Shown here in pieces: positions 1 to 8,258 of a stretch of DNA of 46,385 nucleotides (position 1 is its first letter; each line of letters opens with the position of its first letter). The stretch is from Bacillota bacterium. Its GTDB lineage: Bacteria > Bacillota > Clostridia > Christensenellales > CAG-138. The notes beneath the pieces were generated by a model. It searched no databases, was not told where the DNA came from, and was given only the letters and a program-made list of their open reading frames with translations. The DNA lies in the NCBI GenBank assembly GCA_023458355.1, contig JAEWZS010000082.1, positions 1-46,385 of the forward strand. Reading direction: 5' to 3'. Both the position numbers and the translations under genes were made by a program.

Positions 1-1640
1 TCGGCATGGTTGCGCAAAGCGGCTATTTAAACATCGCGGTAGCCAACAGCGCGCGCGATCTTGGGTTCAGCCTCATGGTATCCACCGGTAATGAAATGGT
101 TGTGGACAGCACCGAGGTAATGGAGTACATGCTCGATGACCCGAATACCGATGTGATCATGGCCTTCATCGAGCAGATCCGCCGCCCTGATGCATTTAAA
201 GCCGTTGCGCTTCGAGCTATGGAACTTCATAAACCAATCGTGCTCATTAAGGTAGGCCGCTCGGAAATGGCGCAGCGCGCGACGACCGCACACACCGGTG
301 CACTTGCCGGTTCCGATGCCATTCAAGACAAGCTGTTCCAAAAGCTTGGTGTCATCCGTGTGGATGATTTTGACGAGATGTTTGAAACAGCTGAGCTTTT
401 ATCCAAGCTTAAAGGGAAGCTGCCCAAGGGGAACGGCATTTTTGCAGTTACGCTTTCAGGCGGAGTTATCAGCCTTATGGCGGACGTGGGCGAAAACATG
501 AGCCTGCGTTTTCCACAATGGTCTCAGACGGGTATGGCTGAGGTGCAAGAACAGCTCATGACATTCTCCCACATTGCAAACCCATTGGATGCCTGGGGTT
601 CGGGCCGCATCGAAGACACGTATGCCCCCTGCCTCTCTATCGCGGCTGCTGAAAAGGAATGCGATTTTCTCCTTGTGGTGCAAGACGTACCTGCCGGCAT
701 GGCCGATTCTCAGGTGCAGCAATACGCTATTGTCGCAAACGCCACCGCGGAAGCGGCACGTTTGTCGGGCAAGCCGACGGCACTTCTCACCAACATTTCA
801 ACAGGCGTTCACCCCGATATCCAAGCCATTCTTGACAGTGCAAACGTACCAACGCTTCGGGGAACTCGCGCCGGGCTCAAAGCCATCGACAACACAATTC
901 GCTACGCAGACGCCCTTATGGCACCTGCCTATGTAGAAAACACGAAGAAACACTCTCTTAAATTATCGCCTTCCCTCGGGAAAGCTCTCACCGAGTACCA
1001 AAGCAAGAAGGTGCTCGAAGACTTTTCTATCTCCTGTACGAGGGAAATTCTTGCCCCAGATCCGGATGCGTGCGCAGCTGCAGCGCGGGAAATCGGTTAT
1101 CCCGTTGTGCTTAAGGTAATGTCGCCGCAGATTTTACATAAAACCGAGGCCAAGGTGATTGCCGTTGGCCTTAAGGATGAAGCCGAGGTACGTGAGGCCT
1201 ATCCGCGTTTAATGGAAAATGCCCTACGCTTCGCGCGAAACGCTCAAATCGAAGGCATGCTGGTTCAGGAAATGGCGAGAAAACCTGTTGCCGAGGTGAT
1301 TATAGGCATTACACGCGATCCGCAGTTTGGGCCCGCCGTGGTTTACGGTACAGGCGGCATACTGGTAGAGGTGCTTAAAGACAGCACCTTAGGCATTCCG
1401 CCTCTGACCGAAGAGGAAGCCCTTAAAATGATCCGATCCACCAAGGGTTACCGCTTGCTGACGGGCTTCCGCGGCCGTGAAAAGGCGGATGTGCAAGCGC
1501 TCGCAAAAACACTGGTTCAAGTAGGCCGTTTGGCGGCCGAATGTGGGGATGAAGTCGCAGCGCTCGATATTAACCCTCTTCTCGTATATGAGGAAGGCAT
1601 GGGAGTGCTTGCGGTAGATGCCCTTTTGGAATTGCGGTAA
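1..1640 (+). CDS. ADP-forming acyl-CoA synthetase (acetate-CoA ligase family), 5' partial
   Basis: The enzyme converts acyl-CoA, ADP and phosphate to the free acid, CoA and ATP, conserving energy when 2-oxo acids are fermented. The reading frame is open from base 3, so the N-terminal CoA-binding Rossmann domain lies mostly outside the window. What remains starts in the succinyl-CoA-ligase-like region (AQSGYL), followed by AHTGALAG, whose His I take to be the phosphorylated one by analogy with the family. A C-terminal ATP-grasp domain of about 210 residues follows (YPVVLKVMSP, HKTEAKVIAVG, GTGGILVEV, DINPLLV). It stops 38 bp before the iorA start, so the two are probably co-transcribed. Pairing with indolepyruvate oxidoreductase is the classical arrangement for ATP gain from amino acid-derived acyl-CoA. 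The acyl specificity cannot be read. Confidence 0.9.
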   Translation, partial: GMVAQSGYLNIAVANSARDLGFSLMVSTGNEMVVDSTEVMEYMLDDPNTDVIMAFIEQIRRPDAFKAVALRAMELHKPIVLIKVGRSEMAQRATTAHTGALAGSDAIQDKLFQKLGVIRVDDFDEMFETAELLSKLKGKLPKGNGIFAVTLSGGVISLMADVGENMSLRFPQWSQTGMAEVQEQLMTFSHIANPLDAWGSGRIEDTYAPCLSIAAAEKECDFLLVVQDVPAGMADSQVQQYAIVANATAEAARLSGKPTALLTNISTGVHPDIQAILDSANVPTLRGTRAGLKAIDNTIRYADALMAPAYVENTKKHSLKLSPSLGKALTEYQSKKVLEDFSISCTREILAPDPDACAAAAREIGYPVVLKVMSPQILHKTEAKVIAVGLKDEAEVREAYPRLMENALRFARNAQIEGMLVQEMARKPVAEVIIGITRDPQFGPAVVYGTGGILVEVLKDSTLGIPPLTEEEALKMIRSTKGYRLLTGFRGREKADVQALAKTLVQVGRLAAECGDEVAALDINPLLVYEEGMGVLAVDALLELR

Positions 1641-1665
1641 GGGTACCGAATAAAACATAACAGAT

Positions 1666-1681
1666 GGAGGAATTTTCCTTG
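1666..1681 (+). promoter_or_regulatory. Ribosome binding site and TTG start of iorA
   Basis: GGAGG at 1666-1670 lies 8 nt before a TTG at 1679. An in-frame ATG at 1664 overlaps this Shine-Dalgarno sequence and so cannot easily use it. The TTG start gives a protein beginning MKQLLSGNEA, which fits the usual N-terminus of the family. Confidence 0.7.
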
Positions 1682-3463
1682 AAACAATTATTGTCTGGTA
1701 ACGAAGCGATTGCACGGGGCGCATATGAAGCCGGCGTGCAGGTGGTTACCGGTTATCCTGGGACACCGAGCTCCGAAATCGTAGAAACAGTCGCCTCCTT
1801 ATATGGCGACGAGGTTTATGTGGAATGGTCGACCAATGAAAAGGTAGCGATGGACGCTGCAGCCGGTGCTGCATACAGCGGAAAACGTGCCATGGTCACC
1901 ACCAAGCAGGTCGGCATGAATGTGCTGATGGACTCTATGCTTTACACCGTTTACACCGGCGTCGAGGCCGGGCTTGTAGTGGTTACGGCCGACGACCCGG
2001 GCCTGTTCAGCTCGCAAAACGAGCAGGACAACCGTTGGTATTCGCGCCTTGCAAAAATCCCCACGTTTGAGCCCGCCGATAGCCAAGAAACGAAAGATTT
2101 CATCAAACTGGCTTTTGAGCTGTCCGAAAAGTTCGATACCTCTACGCTGCTTAGAAGCGTTATGCGTATTTCACACTGCAAGAGCGTTGTAGAAACCGCT
2201 CCGCGCGTAGAAAACCCGCTTAAGCTCGAAAAATTTCCACGCAACATCCCGAAATACAACTGCACGGCGATGTATGCAAAGATCATGCACCAAGAGCTCG
2301 AAGAGAAAATCAAAAAGATCGCCGAATATGCTGAAACCATGGATATCAACCGCATCGAGTGGGGTGACAGGTCTTTGGGCATCATCACAAGCGGCATCGT
2401 GTACCAATACGTCAAAGAAGTGTTCCCCAATGCTTCTGTACTCAAGCTTGGCATGACATATCCGCTTCCCCAAAATCTCATTAAAACCTTTGCACAGGGT
2501 GTAGACAAGGTACTTGTGGTAGAGGAATTGGATCCTGTACTCGAAGAGCAAATTAAGTCCATGGGCGTAGAAGTAACCGGTAAGGAACTCTTCCCTCCGT
2601 TCTTCGAATTGCTGCCCGATCGCTTGATGGATATCGCCCTCAAAAACGGTTTGCTCACAAGCGATACGCGCGAAAAGACGGAGCCCGCAGCAAAACTGCC
2701 CGAACGCTCCCCCGTTCTTTGCGCAGGTTGCCCGCACCGTTCCACGTACACTGTATTAGCTAAGTTAGGATTGCCGGTTGCCGGTGATATCGGCTGCTAC
2801 AACCTCGGCGCACAGCCTCCGTTCCACGCGCAGCACACCATGGGAGCTATGGGCGCAAGTATCGGCGTTCTGCACGGCATGTCCATCGCCGGGCTTCCGG
2901 AAAACCGTGTCTGCACCATCGGCGATTCAACATTTTTCCATTCAGGGCTTTCGCCGCTGGCCAATATGGTACATAATGAAAGCCGCGGTGTTGTTATTCT
3001 CATGGATAACTACACAACGGCCATGACCGGCCACCAGGACCATCCGGGTACAGATTATAAGGTGCTGCGTACCAACAAGGCTCGCAAAATCGCAATCGAA
3101 CCCCTGGTACGCGCACTCGGCGTAGAGATGGTGAAAAGCGTTGATGCATTCAATCTCAAAGAGGTTGAAGAAGGCCTTAAGGAGTGCCTTGCGTTCGACG
3201 GCCCGTCGGTATTGATCACAAAAGGCGCTTGCGTCCAAATCAATAAAACTGCAAGCCCAATCTACCACGTCAAAACAGATACCTGCATCGCCTGCCATAA
3301 GTGCTTCCAGGTAGGCTGCCCCGCCATTATGGTATCCGATGAAGAAAACCCCAAGACACATAAAAAGAAATGCCGCATCGATCCTACCTTGTGTAACGGC
3401 TGCGGGATATGCTCTCAGGTCTGCCCCACAAAGGCGATCTCGAGGAAGGAGGATGCGCAATGA
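1679..3463 (+). CDS. iorA: Indolepyruvate:ferredoxin oxidoreductase, alpha subunit
   Basis: This is the thiamine diphosphate- and Fe-S-containing subunit that decarboxylates aryl- or branched-chain 2-oxo acids oxidatively to acyl-CoA, passing electrons to ferredoxin. The 594-residue protein has an N-terminal pyruvate-oxidoreductase-like domain (GNEAIARGAYEAG, TGYPGTPSSEI), a central transketolase-like domain, a TPP-binding region (CAGCPHRST, GDIGCYNLG, GDSTFFHSG, MDNYTTAMTG) and a C-terminal two-cluster ferredoxin domain (CIACHKC...GCP and CNGCGICSQVCP). TTG at 1679 is preferred because the upstream ATG overlaps the ribosome binding site. The stop overlaps the iorB start by 4 bp (ATGA), so the subunits are translationally coupled. 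The enzyme is oxygen-sensitive, which points to a strict anaerobe. Whether it prefers indolepyruvate or another 2-oxo acid is not visible. Confidence 0.95.
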   Translation: MKQLLSGNEAIARGAYEAGVQVVTGYPGTPSSEIVETVASLYGDEVYVEWSTNEKVAMDAAAGAAYSGKRAMVTTKQVGMNVLMDSMLYTVYTGVEAGLVVVTADDPGLFSSQNEQDNRWYSRLAKIPTFEPADSQETKDFIKLAFELSEKFDTSTLLRSVMRISHCKSVVETAPRVENPLKLEKFPRNIPKYNCTAMYAKIMHQELEEKIKKIAEYAETMDINRIEWGDRSLGIITSGIVYQYVKEVFPNASVLKLGMTYPLPQNLIKTFAQGVDKVLVVEELDPVLEEQIKSMGVEVTGKELFPPFFELLPDRLMDIALKNGLLTSDTREKTEPAAKLPERSPVLCAGCPHRSTYTVLAKLGLPVAGDIGCYNLGAQPPFHAQHTMGAMGASIGVLHGMSIAGLPENRVCTIGDSTFFHSGLSPLANMVHNESRGVVILMDNYTTAMTGHQDHPGTDYKVLRTNKARKIAIEPLVRALGVEMVKSVDAFNLKEVEEGLKECLAFDGPSVLITKGACVQINKTASPIYHVKTDTCIACHKCFQVGCPAIMVSDEENPKTHKKKCRIDPTLCNGCGICSQVCPTKAISRKEDAQ

Positions 3464-4044
3464 AAAACAGCGTTAATTTCTTAATCGTCGGCGTAGGCGG
3501 CCAGGGTACCATTCTTGTGAGCGATATTCTGTCTGAGGTCGGCATGCTTTCAGGGCTTGATGCCAAAAAATCCGATATTATGGGTCTCGCCATCCGCGGC
3601 GGAAGCGTTTCGAGCCATGTCCGCTGGGCGAAGCGCGTTGGGTCGCCTATGAACATGATAGGCACGGTAGATTATCTCATGGCTTCCGAGCCTCTTGAAG
3701 CGCTTCGCGCGACAGAGTATTTAAAAAAGGAAAGCACTGTCATCTACAACGAATACCCCCTGCAACCGATGCTTGTGAGCACGGGCAAGGCGGAGTATCC
3801 CGATAACGACACAATAAACGAGATGCTTTCTAAGGTATCTACCAAGGTCATCCATTACGATGCTACCAAAAAAGCACAAGAAATCGGCAACGTGAAGGTT
3901 ATGAACATCGTGCTTCTCGGTACATTGTCCAAAATGTTCCCCGAAATAGGGCCTGATGTATGGGAAACGGCTATCCGTAACCATGTTCCTTCAAAATTGC
4001 AGGAGCTTAACATTAAGGCCTTCCATGTTGGAAGGGAGATGTAA
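3460..4044 (+). CDS. iorB: Indolepyruvate:ferredoxin oxidoreductase, beta subunit
   Basis: The 194-residue partner of IorA belongs to the pyruvate ferredoxin/flavodoxin oxidoreductase gamma-type family. The N-terminus carries the typical GVGGQGTILVSDIL motif, followed by a RGGSVSSHVRWA segment and MASEPLEALR, all normal for IorB. The ATG at 3460 overlaps the iorA stop and sits 6 nt after GGAGG within the iorA 3' end (GAGGAAGGAGG). A longer open frame upstream would lie inside iorA and is rejected. It acts in the cytoplasm as an alpha2-beta2 complex with IorA. The length is normal for the family and no residue looks damaged. Confidence 0.94.
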   Translation: MKNSVNFLIVGVGGQGTILVSDILSEVGMLSGLDAKKSDIMGLAIRGGSVSSHVRWAKRVGSPMNMIGTVDYLMASEPLEALRATEYLKKESTVIYNEYPLQPMLVSTGKAEYPDNDTINEMLSKVSTKVIHYDATKKAQEIGNVKVMNIVLLGTLSKMFPEIGPDVWETAIRNHVPSKLQELNIKAFHVGREM

Positions 4045-4051
4045 TATAATA

Positions 4052-4792
4052 ATGAAGATAATGGTCATCAACCCGAACTCTTCTGTCACCATGACTGAGC
4101 ACCTTGGAAAGGTACTCAATCAGATTAAGAACAGCGGCACGGAGCTAAGTGTTGTATGCCCTAAGGGCGGTCCTCAGGCGATTGAAAGCGCCTATGACGA
4201 AGCTCTGTGTGTCCCCGGTGTACTTAAGCTTGTTGAAAAGGCAAACACTGAAGGCTACGACGCCATCATCATCGCCTGCTTCAGCGACCCGGGCCTTGAG
4301 GCTTGCAGGGAGATTTCAAACATTCTCGTAACGGGCATTGAGGAAATCGGCCTCCATGTTGCAGCCATGATGGGTGCTAAGTTCACCATTCTCACCATGA
4401 ACCGCGAGCGTGTGCCGGCCAAAGAAAAGGAAGGCCGCCGTTATAAGCTCGAACACAGCATGGCATCTGTTCGCCCGCTTGGCATGAGTGTTGCTGAAAC
4501 GGACAGCGAGCCCGATCGGGCACGTGAGAGGATTCGCAGCTTAGCAAAGCAGGCCGCAGAGGAAGACGGAGCCGAAGTTATCGTTCTTGGCTGCGCCGGA
4601 ATGGCCGGTTATGCCGAGGGTATCACCGAGGAGCTGGGCATCACTGTGATCGACCCCTCCTCCGTAGCGCTCAAGGTGACCGAGGCGCTTGTGGCGGCAA
4701 ATGTAAGTCATGCAAAATGTGCCTTCTATGCCATCCCGCCCAGCATTCGCCGCGCAGCTGAGAATAATAAAGACTGCAGCCTTTGTGGCTGA
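4052..4792 (+). CDS. Asp/Glu/hydantoin racemase family protein (hydantoin- or allantoin-racemase-like)
   Basis: This cofactor-independent racemase works by a two-cysteine mechanism. The 246-residue protein starts MKIMVINPNSS and has both catalytic cysteines of the hydantoin/allantoin racemase branch, Cys76 in IIACFSDPG and Cys181 in VLGCAGMAG. From memory these are the same positions as the active cysteines of characterised hydantoin racemases. The start at 4052 matches that N-terminus; a purine-rich GGGAG lies at 4034-4038, rather far away. Its place before an amidohydrolase of the hydantoinase/dihydroorotase superfamily suggests it interconverts the enantiomers of a cyclic ureide before ring opening. 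That role is inference; aspartate racemase activity is less likely because the CFSDPG motif is hydantoin-racemase-like. Confidence 0.85.
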   Translation: MKIMVINPNSSVTMTEHLGKVLNQIKNSGTELSVVCPKGGPQAIESAYDEALCVPGVLKLVEKANTEGYDAIIIACFSDPGLEACREISNILVTGIEEIGLHVAAMMGAKFTILTMNRERVPAKEKEGRRYKLEHSMASVRPLGMSVAETDSEPDRARERIRSLAKQAAEEDGAEVIVLGCAGMAGYAEGITEELGITVIDPSSVALKVTEALVAANVSHAKCAFYAIPPSIRRAAENNKDCSLCG

Positions 4793-4806
4793 AGGAGTAG
4801 CGCAAG

Positions 4807-5601
4807 TTGAACAAAAAACCGGACAAGTCGGAGGTCGCATCGCTCGATAAGGCGATACAAATACTCCAATACCTTACACAGCTCGATAAAGACATCAGTC
4901 TTAAAGACCTGTCAGCCGGGGTGAACATGCCAAAGGCAACGCTCATCCGCCTGCTCACCACCATGAAACGTCATGGTTTAATTCAGCAGGATGTGGCAAC
5001 GAAAAATTACCGTCTTGGTTGGGCGCTCATCTATATGGGCACGGCGGCCTCCCGCTTGTTCGATTTACCAAAGATTATCCACCCGTACCTGGAACGATTG
5101 TCGCGCGAATCCGGAGAAAGTGCTTCGCTCGTGCAGTTTCAACGCGATTCTGCGGTATATGTTGACCAGGTTTCCTGTACCAATCTTATCCGAAGCGGGC
5201 TTGGTGTAGGTGCACAACTGCAAATACACCTTTCCGCTGCCGGAAAAATTCTTATAAGCGATATGCCTGATGAGGCTATCAGGAAGTTTATAAAGCGCAA
5301 CCCGCTTATAAAGCGTACCGAAAAGACCATCACCAGTGAGGAAGCATTCCTTCGCGAAATCCATAGTGTACGCGAAAACGGCTATGCGCTTGACGATGAG
5401 GAAGGTGAAATCGGAGGGCGCTGCATCGCAGCTCCTATAAAGGATTGGAACGACAACATACTTGCTTCCATTTCCATCACCGGCCCATCAAGCCGCGTTC
5501 ATAAAGAAACCATGCCAAGGCTAATCGAGCTTGTGTGCGAAGTTGCCAGCATGGCTTCTGACGAGCTTAAATGCGGCAGTCGTCAAAATACAACGAATTA
5601 G
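4807..5601 (+). CDS. IclR family transcriptional regulator
   Basis: The 264-residue regulator has an N-terminal winged helix (about residues 10-75, with KDLSAGVNMPKATLIRLL as the recognition part) and a C-terminal IclR effector domain (LSRESGESASLVQF, LGVGAQLQIHLSAAGK, GYALDDEEGEIGGRCIAAPI). The start is TTG at 4807 with AGGAG at 4793-4797, overlapping the end of the racemase gene, so it is translated as part of the same operon. IclR proteins commonly sense small aromatic or carboxylic metabolites and control neighbouring catabolic genes. Sitting inside the operon rather than divergent from it, this one probably autoregulates the cluster. The ligand is unknown. Confidence 0.93.
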   Translation: MNKKPDKSEVASLDKAIQILQYLTQLDKDISLKDLSAGVNMPKATLIRLLTTMKRHGLIQQDVATKNYRLGWALIYMGTAASRLFDLPKIIHPYLERLSRESGESASLVQFQRDSAVYVDQVSCTNLIRSGLGVGAQLQIHLSAAGKILISDMPDEAIRKFIKRNPLIKRTEKTITSEEAFLREIHSVRENGYALDDEEGEIGGRCIAAPIKDWNDNILASISITGPSSRVHKETMPRLIELVCEVASMASDELKCGSRQNTTN

Positions 5602-5639
5602 AGTGCAAACCTTCATATTATATAAGGAGAAGTTTTCCA

Positions 5640-6566
5640 ATGGATTTCAAAGGCCTGGATATTTTAAACGGCTATCAGTTTACCAACCAACAGCTCAACC
5701 ACATTATGAACACCGCTGCGCAGTATGAAAAGCGCGTCAAGGAGGGTGAGGTCATCCGCGACCTCGAAGGCCTTGTCGTTGCGACACTCTTCTTTGAGCC
5801 GTCCACGCGCACACGTCTATCCTTTGAAGCGGCTATCAATCGCACGGGTGCTAAGGTCATCAGCATGGCTGATGCCAAGGCATCCTCTTCTGCAAAAGGC
5901 GAAACCATGCAGGATACCATCAGAACAATAGACGGTTATGTGGATGCCATCGTCATGCGTCACCCGGAAAAGGGCTCCGCGAAAGAAGCGGCTGATATTG
6001 CCGAGCATCCGGTCATCAATGGCGGCGACGGTGCGGGCCAGCATCCCACACAGGCGCTTTTAGACATCTATACAATGCGCAAGGAGAAAGGCCACATCGG
6101 AGGCCAGACGATTACCTTCTTGGGTGATCTTAAATACGGCCGCACGGTGCACTCTTTAGGTTACCTCATGCAGCAGCTCGGTAACAAAATGATATTCGCC
6201 TCCCCCGATACGCTGAAAATGCCCGAAGAGATTACAAGCGACCTTCGTTCCCGCAGTGCTGACATCACGGAAACAAGCGACGTGCGCGAGGCTCTCTCCC
6301 AATCGGACTTTGTATATGTTACCCGTGTGCAGCGCGAACGTTTTTCTGACATTGCAGAGTATGAACAGTGCAAGGGCAGCTACATAATAAACCGTGAGCT
6401 TTTAAAGGCGGCAAAGCCTGCAATCACAATTTTGCATCCCCTGCCCCGTGTCGATGAAATCGCAACGGATGTAGACGACTATGAAGGTGCCGCCTATTTC
6501 CGCCAGGCCCATAACGGCATGTACCTGCGCATGGCGCTTCTAGGCCTTGTAACAGGCAGGGTATAA
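5640..6566 (+). CDS. pyrB: Aspartate carbamoyltransferase, catalytic chain
   Basis: The 308-residue protein joins carbamoyl phosphate and L-aspartate to N-carbamoyl-L-aspartate, or performs the reverse reaction. It has the carbamoyl-phosphate loop STRTR (55-59), Lys86 of the 80s loop (SSSAKGE), Arg107 (MRHP), His135 (GQHPTQ), and the aspartate-binding Arg168 (KYGRTVHS), Arg229 and Gln231 (TRVQRER), then HPLPR (266-270). Nothing needed for catalysis is missing. The start is ATG at 5640 with AAGGAGA about 11 nt upstream. No regulatory pyrI follows and none of carA/carB, pyrD, pyrE or pyrF is adjacent. Instead it lies 38 bp after an IclR regulator inside a catabolic cluster, which raises the possibility that it works backwards, releasing aspartate and carbamoyl phosphate. 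The family assignment is firm; the direction is inference. Confidence 0.93.
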   Translation: MDFKGLDILNGYQFTNQQLNHIMNTAAQYEKRVKEGEVIRDLEGLVVATLFFEPSTRTRLSFEAAINRTGAKVISMADAKASSSAKGETMQDTIRTIDGYVDAIVMRHPEKGSAKEAADIAEHPVINGGDGAGQHPTQALLDIYTMRKEKGHIGGQTITFLGDLKYGRTVHSLGYLMQQLGNKMIFASPDTLKMPEEITSDLRSRSADITETSDVREALSQSDFVYVTRVQRERFSDIAEYEQCKGSYIINRELLKAAKPAITILHPLPRVDEIATDVDDYEGAAYFRQAHNGMYLRMALLGLVTGRV

Positions 6567-6580
6567 AGAAAAATAACGTT

Positions 6581-6643
6581 TGCCGGGCAGCGGGGTTTGC
6601 GTGTTCGTCATCCCCGACGCAGGGCAGGTTTCGCTGCTTGGCA
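6581..6643 (+). other. Structured leader between carbamoyltransferase and amidohydrolase genes
   Basis: The 142-bp gap holds nested inverted repeats. TGCC (6581-6584) pairs with GGCA (6640-6643). GCAGCG (6587-6592) pairs with CGCTGC (6632-6637). An inner TGCGT (6598-6602) pairs with ACGCA (6617-6621). An alternative CGGGG/CCCCG pairing (6591-6595 with 6612-6616) excludes the first inner form. A further GGCCGT/ACGGCC hairpin (6653-6658 with 6670-6675) follows, 16 nt before the ribosome binding site. No poly-T tract is present, so it is not a plain terminator. The function is unknown; it could be an RNA-processing or regulatory leader. Confidence 0.4.
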
Positions 6644-6708
6644 TTTATTAAAGGCCGTTGTTTACACATACGGCCGCTAAAATTACCATTCAAGGAGGCA
6701 ATTTTCGT

Positions 6709-8106
6709 ATGTTGTGGGACCATGTTGTAAAGGGTGGAATGCTTGTAAGCGCAAGCGACGTATATGAGGCAGATATTTATATAAAAGACGGTAAAATTGC
6801 AGCAGTCACCAAGGAAGACCTGGGTGAAGCGCGTGAGACGACTGATGCGCGAGGCAAATATGTTTTACCCGGCTTTATTGATACACACGCTCACTCCCGT
6901 GACGGTTTTAAAGGTGCGCACCAAAAGGAGGATTTTTTCCATTCCTCGCGTGCAGGTGCCGTGAGCGGAATCACCACCATTTATGAAATGCCCAACTGCA
7001 ACCCTGCTATTTACAATGTGGACCGCATGAACGACCTGATTGAATGCATCACACCCAAGGCGCATGTGGACTTCGGCATTTGGGGCCTATGCCTTGGCGA
7101 TCTCAACAACCACGAACTTAAAGCTTTGGCTGACGCCGGCGTCGTAGGTTTTAAATTTTTCTGGGGATATGCCATTGACGCTAAGGAATACCAGCTTATC
7201 TACAACTTCCGCGAAGGCATGACGGATGTAATTCCCCCGCTAGATGAAGGACAAATCTATAAAATATTCCGTGAGGTAGCAAAGACAGGTAAAATGGTCG
7301 GCATACACGCGGAAAATTTTGATATCATCAATGTTTTGACCAAAGAAGTCATGGAAAGCGGCGATACGAGCTATGCGGCCATGCTGCGTTCCCGCCCGTC
7401 ATTTTCGGAAACCACCATCATCGAAACGGCGATTTCCATTGCAAAGGAGCTCGGGACGCACCTCCATATTTTGCATCTTGCAGCAGGCGACGGCGTAGAC
7501 CTTATCCGCGATGCGCAAGCAAAAGGTATAAACGTGACGGGAGAAACCTGCCCGCAATACCTTGCGCTTACCGATGAGGATGCGGCTCAACTTGGCGCCA
7601 TGATCAAAGGCTATCCCCCCGTACGTACCAAGTATGACCAGGATAAGCTTTGGAATGGCCTTTTAGACGGTACGCTTTCCTTTGTTTGCTCCGACCACGC
7701 CCCTCACATGGAAGCCGAAAAGAAGCGCAGCCTCTGGGAAGCACCCGCAGGCGGAGCAACCATTGAAACCATGAGCCTTGTGTTAATCGACGCGGTGAAT
7801 AGAGGCAAAATATCCATCAACAAGCTTGTAGAGATTTTGAGCGAGCAGCCTGCGCGCATGTTTAACACATATCCCGAGAAAGGATCCCTCCTGCCCGGAA
7901 CGGATGCGGATATTGTTGTGTTGGATATGGAGCAGGAATTCGTGTTCCATCAGGAGCAAATGCAGTCTCGCACCAAGCTCTCGCCCTATGACAAGCGTAC
8001 ATTCAAGGGTAAACCCGTTAAGACAATTCTGCGCGGGCATACCATGGCGGAAAACGGTGCCATCGTGAGCGAGCCTTACGGTAAGTTTATCCGTCCCAAA
8101 AAATAA
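6709..8106 (+). CDS. Dihydroorotase/hydantoinase-like cyclic amidohydrolase
   Basis: This 465-residue metal-dependent hydrolase opens a cyclic amide ring. The metal site is complete: HAH (His60, His62), Lys149 (GFKFFWG, probably carboxylated), His200 (HAEN), His256 (HILHLA) and Asp329 (CSDHAPH). Arg64 just after HAH and Asn96 in MPNCNP occupy the places of the dihydroorotate carboxylate-binding Arg and Asn of dihydroorotases. The surroundings (HQKEDFFHSSRAG, the length of about 465, the C-terminal FKGKPVKTILRG) look more like the hydantoinase/allantoinase branch. ATG at 6709 follows AAGGAGG at 6692-6698. The neighbouring racemase and carbamoyltransferase suggest the product is a carbamoyl amino acid, perhaps N-carbamoyl-aspartate. 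The precise substrate is open: dihydroorotate, a hydantoin or allantoin. Confidence 0.85.
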   Translation: MLWDHVVKGGMLVSASDVYEADIYIKDGKIAAVTKEDLGEARETTDARGKYVLPGFIDTHAHSRDGFKGAHQKEDFFHSSRAGAVSGITTIYEMPNCNPAIYNVDRMNDLIECITPKAHVDFGIWGLCLGDLNNHELKALADAGVVGFKFFWGYAIDAKEYQLIYNFREGMTDVIPPLDEGQIYKIFREVAKTGKMVGIHAENFDIINVLTKEVMESGDTSYAAMLRSRPSFSETTIIETAISIAKELGTHLHILHLAAGDGVDLIRDAQAKGINVTGETCPQYLALTDEDAAQLGAMIKGYPPVRTKYDQDKLWNGLLDGTLSFVCSDHAPHMEAEKKRSLWEAPAGGATIETMSLVLIDAVNRGKISINKLVEILSEQPARMFNTYPEKGSLLPGTDADIVVLDMEQEFVFHQEQMQSRTKLSPYDKRTFKGKPVKTILRGHTMAENGAIVSEPYGKFIRPKK

Positions 8107-8115
8107 AGCCTTTCT

Positions 8116-8225
8116 GCGTACCTTTATAGGTACGCTCCGCTTATTGTAGAAGTATCATTTTACAGCCTTGTACAGCAAGGTTTAAAAAAGTTGCAGCAAA
8201 GGGAACAAAATATCCCTGATGCTGC
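8116..8225. other. Three short hairpins between amidohydrolase and aminotransferase genes
   Basis: The 152-bp gap contains GCGTACC/GGTACGC around a TTTATA loop (about 8116-8135), CCTTG/CAAGG (8166-8170 with 8176-8180) and GCAGCA/TGCTGC with inner GGGA/CCC (8193-8204 with 8214-8225). None is followed by a convincing T run on the + strand. They may be processing or weak attenuation signals. No separate promoter was recognised for the aminotransferase gene. Confidence 0.3.
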
Positions 8226-8258
8226 GAAAAAACATACAACATGAAGGGGGTATATATC

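Noticed and set aside
1664..1678. ATG start for iorA 15 bp upstream of the chosen TTG
   Set aside because: The ATG lies on top of the GGAGG that best serves the TTG.
5616..5621. TATTAT as a -10 box for a separate carbamoyltransferase promoter
   Set aside because: No -35 match stands 16-18 bp upstream, and the gap is short enough for operon readthrough.
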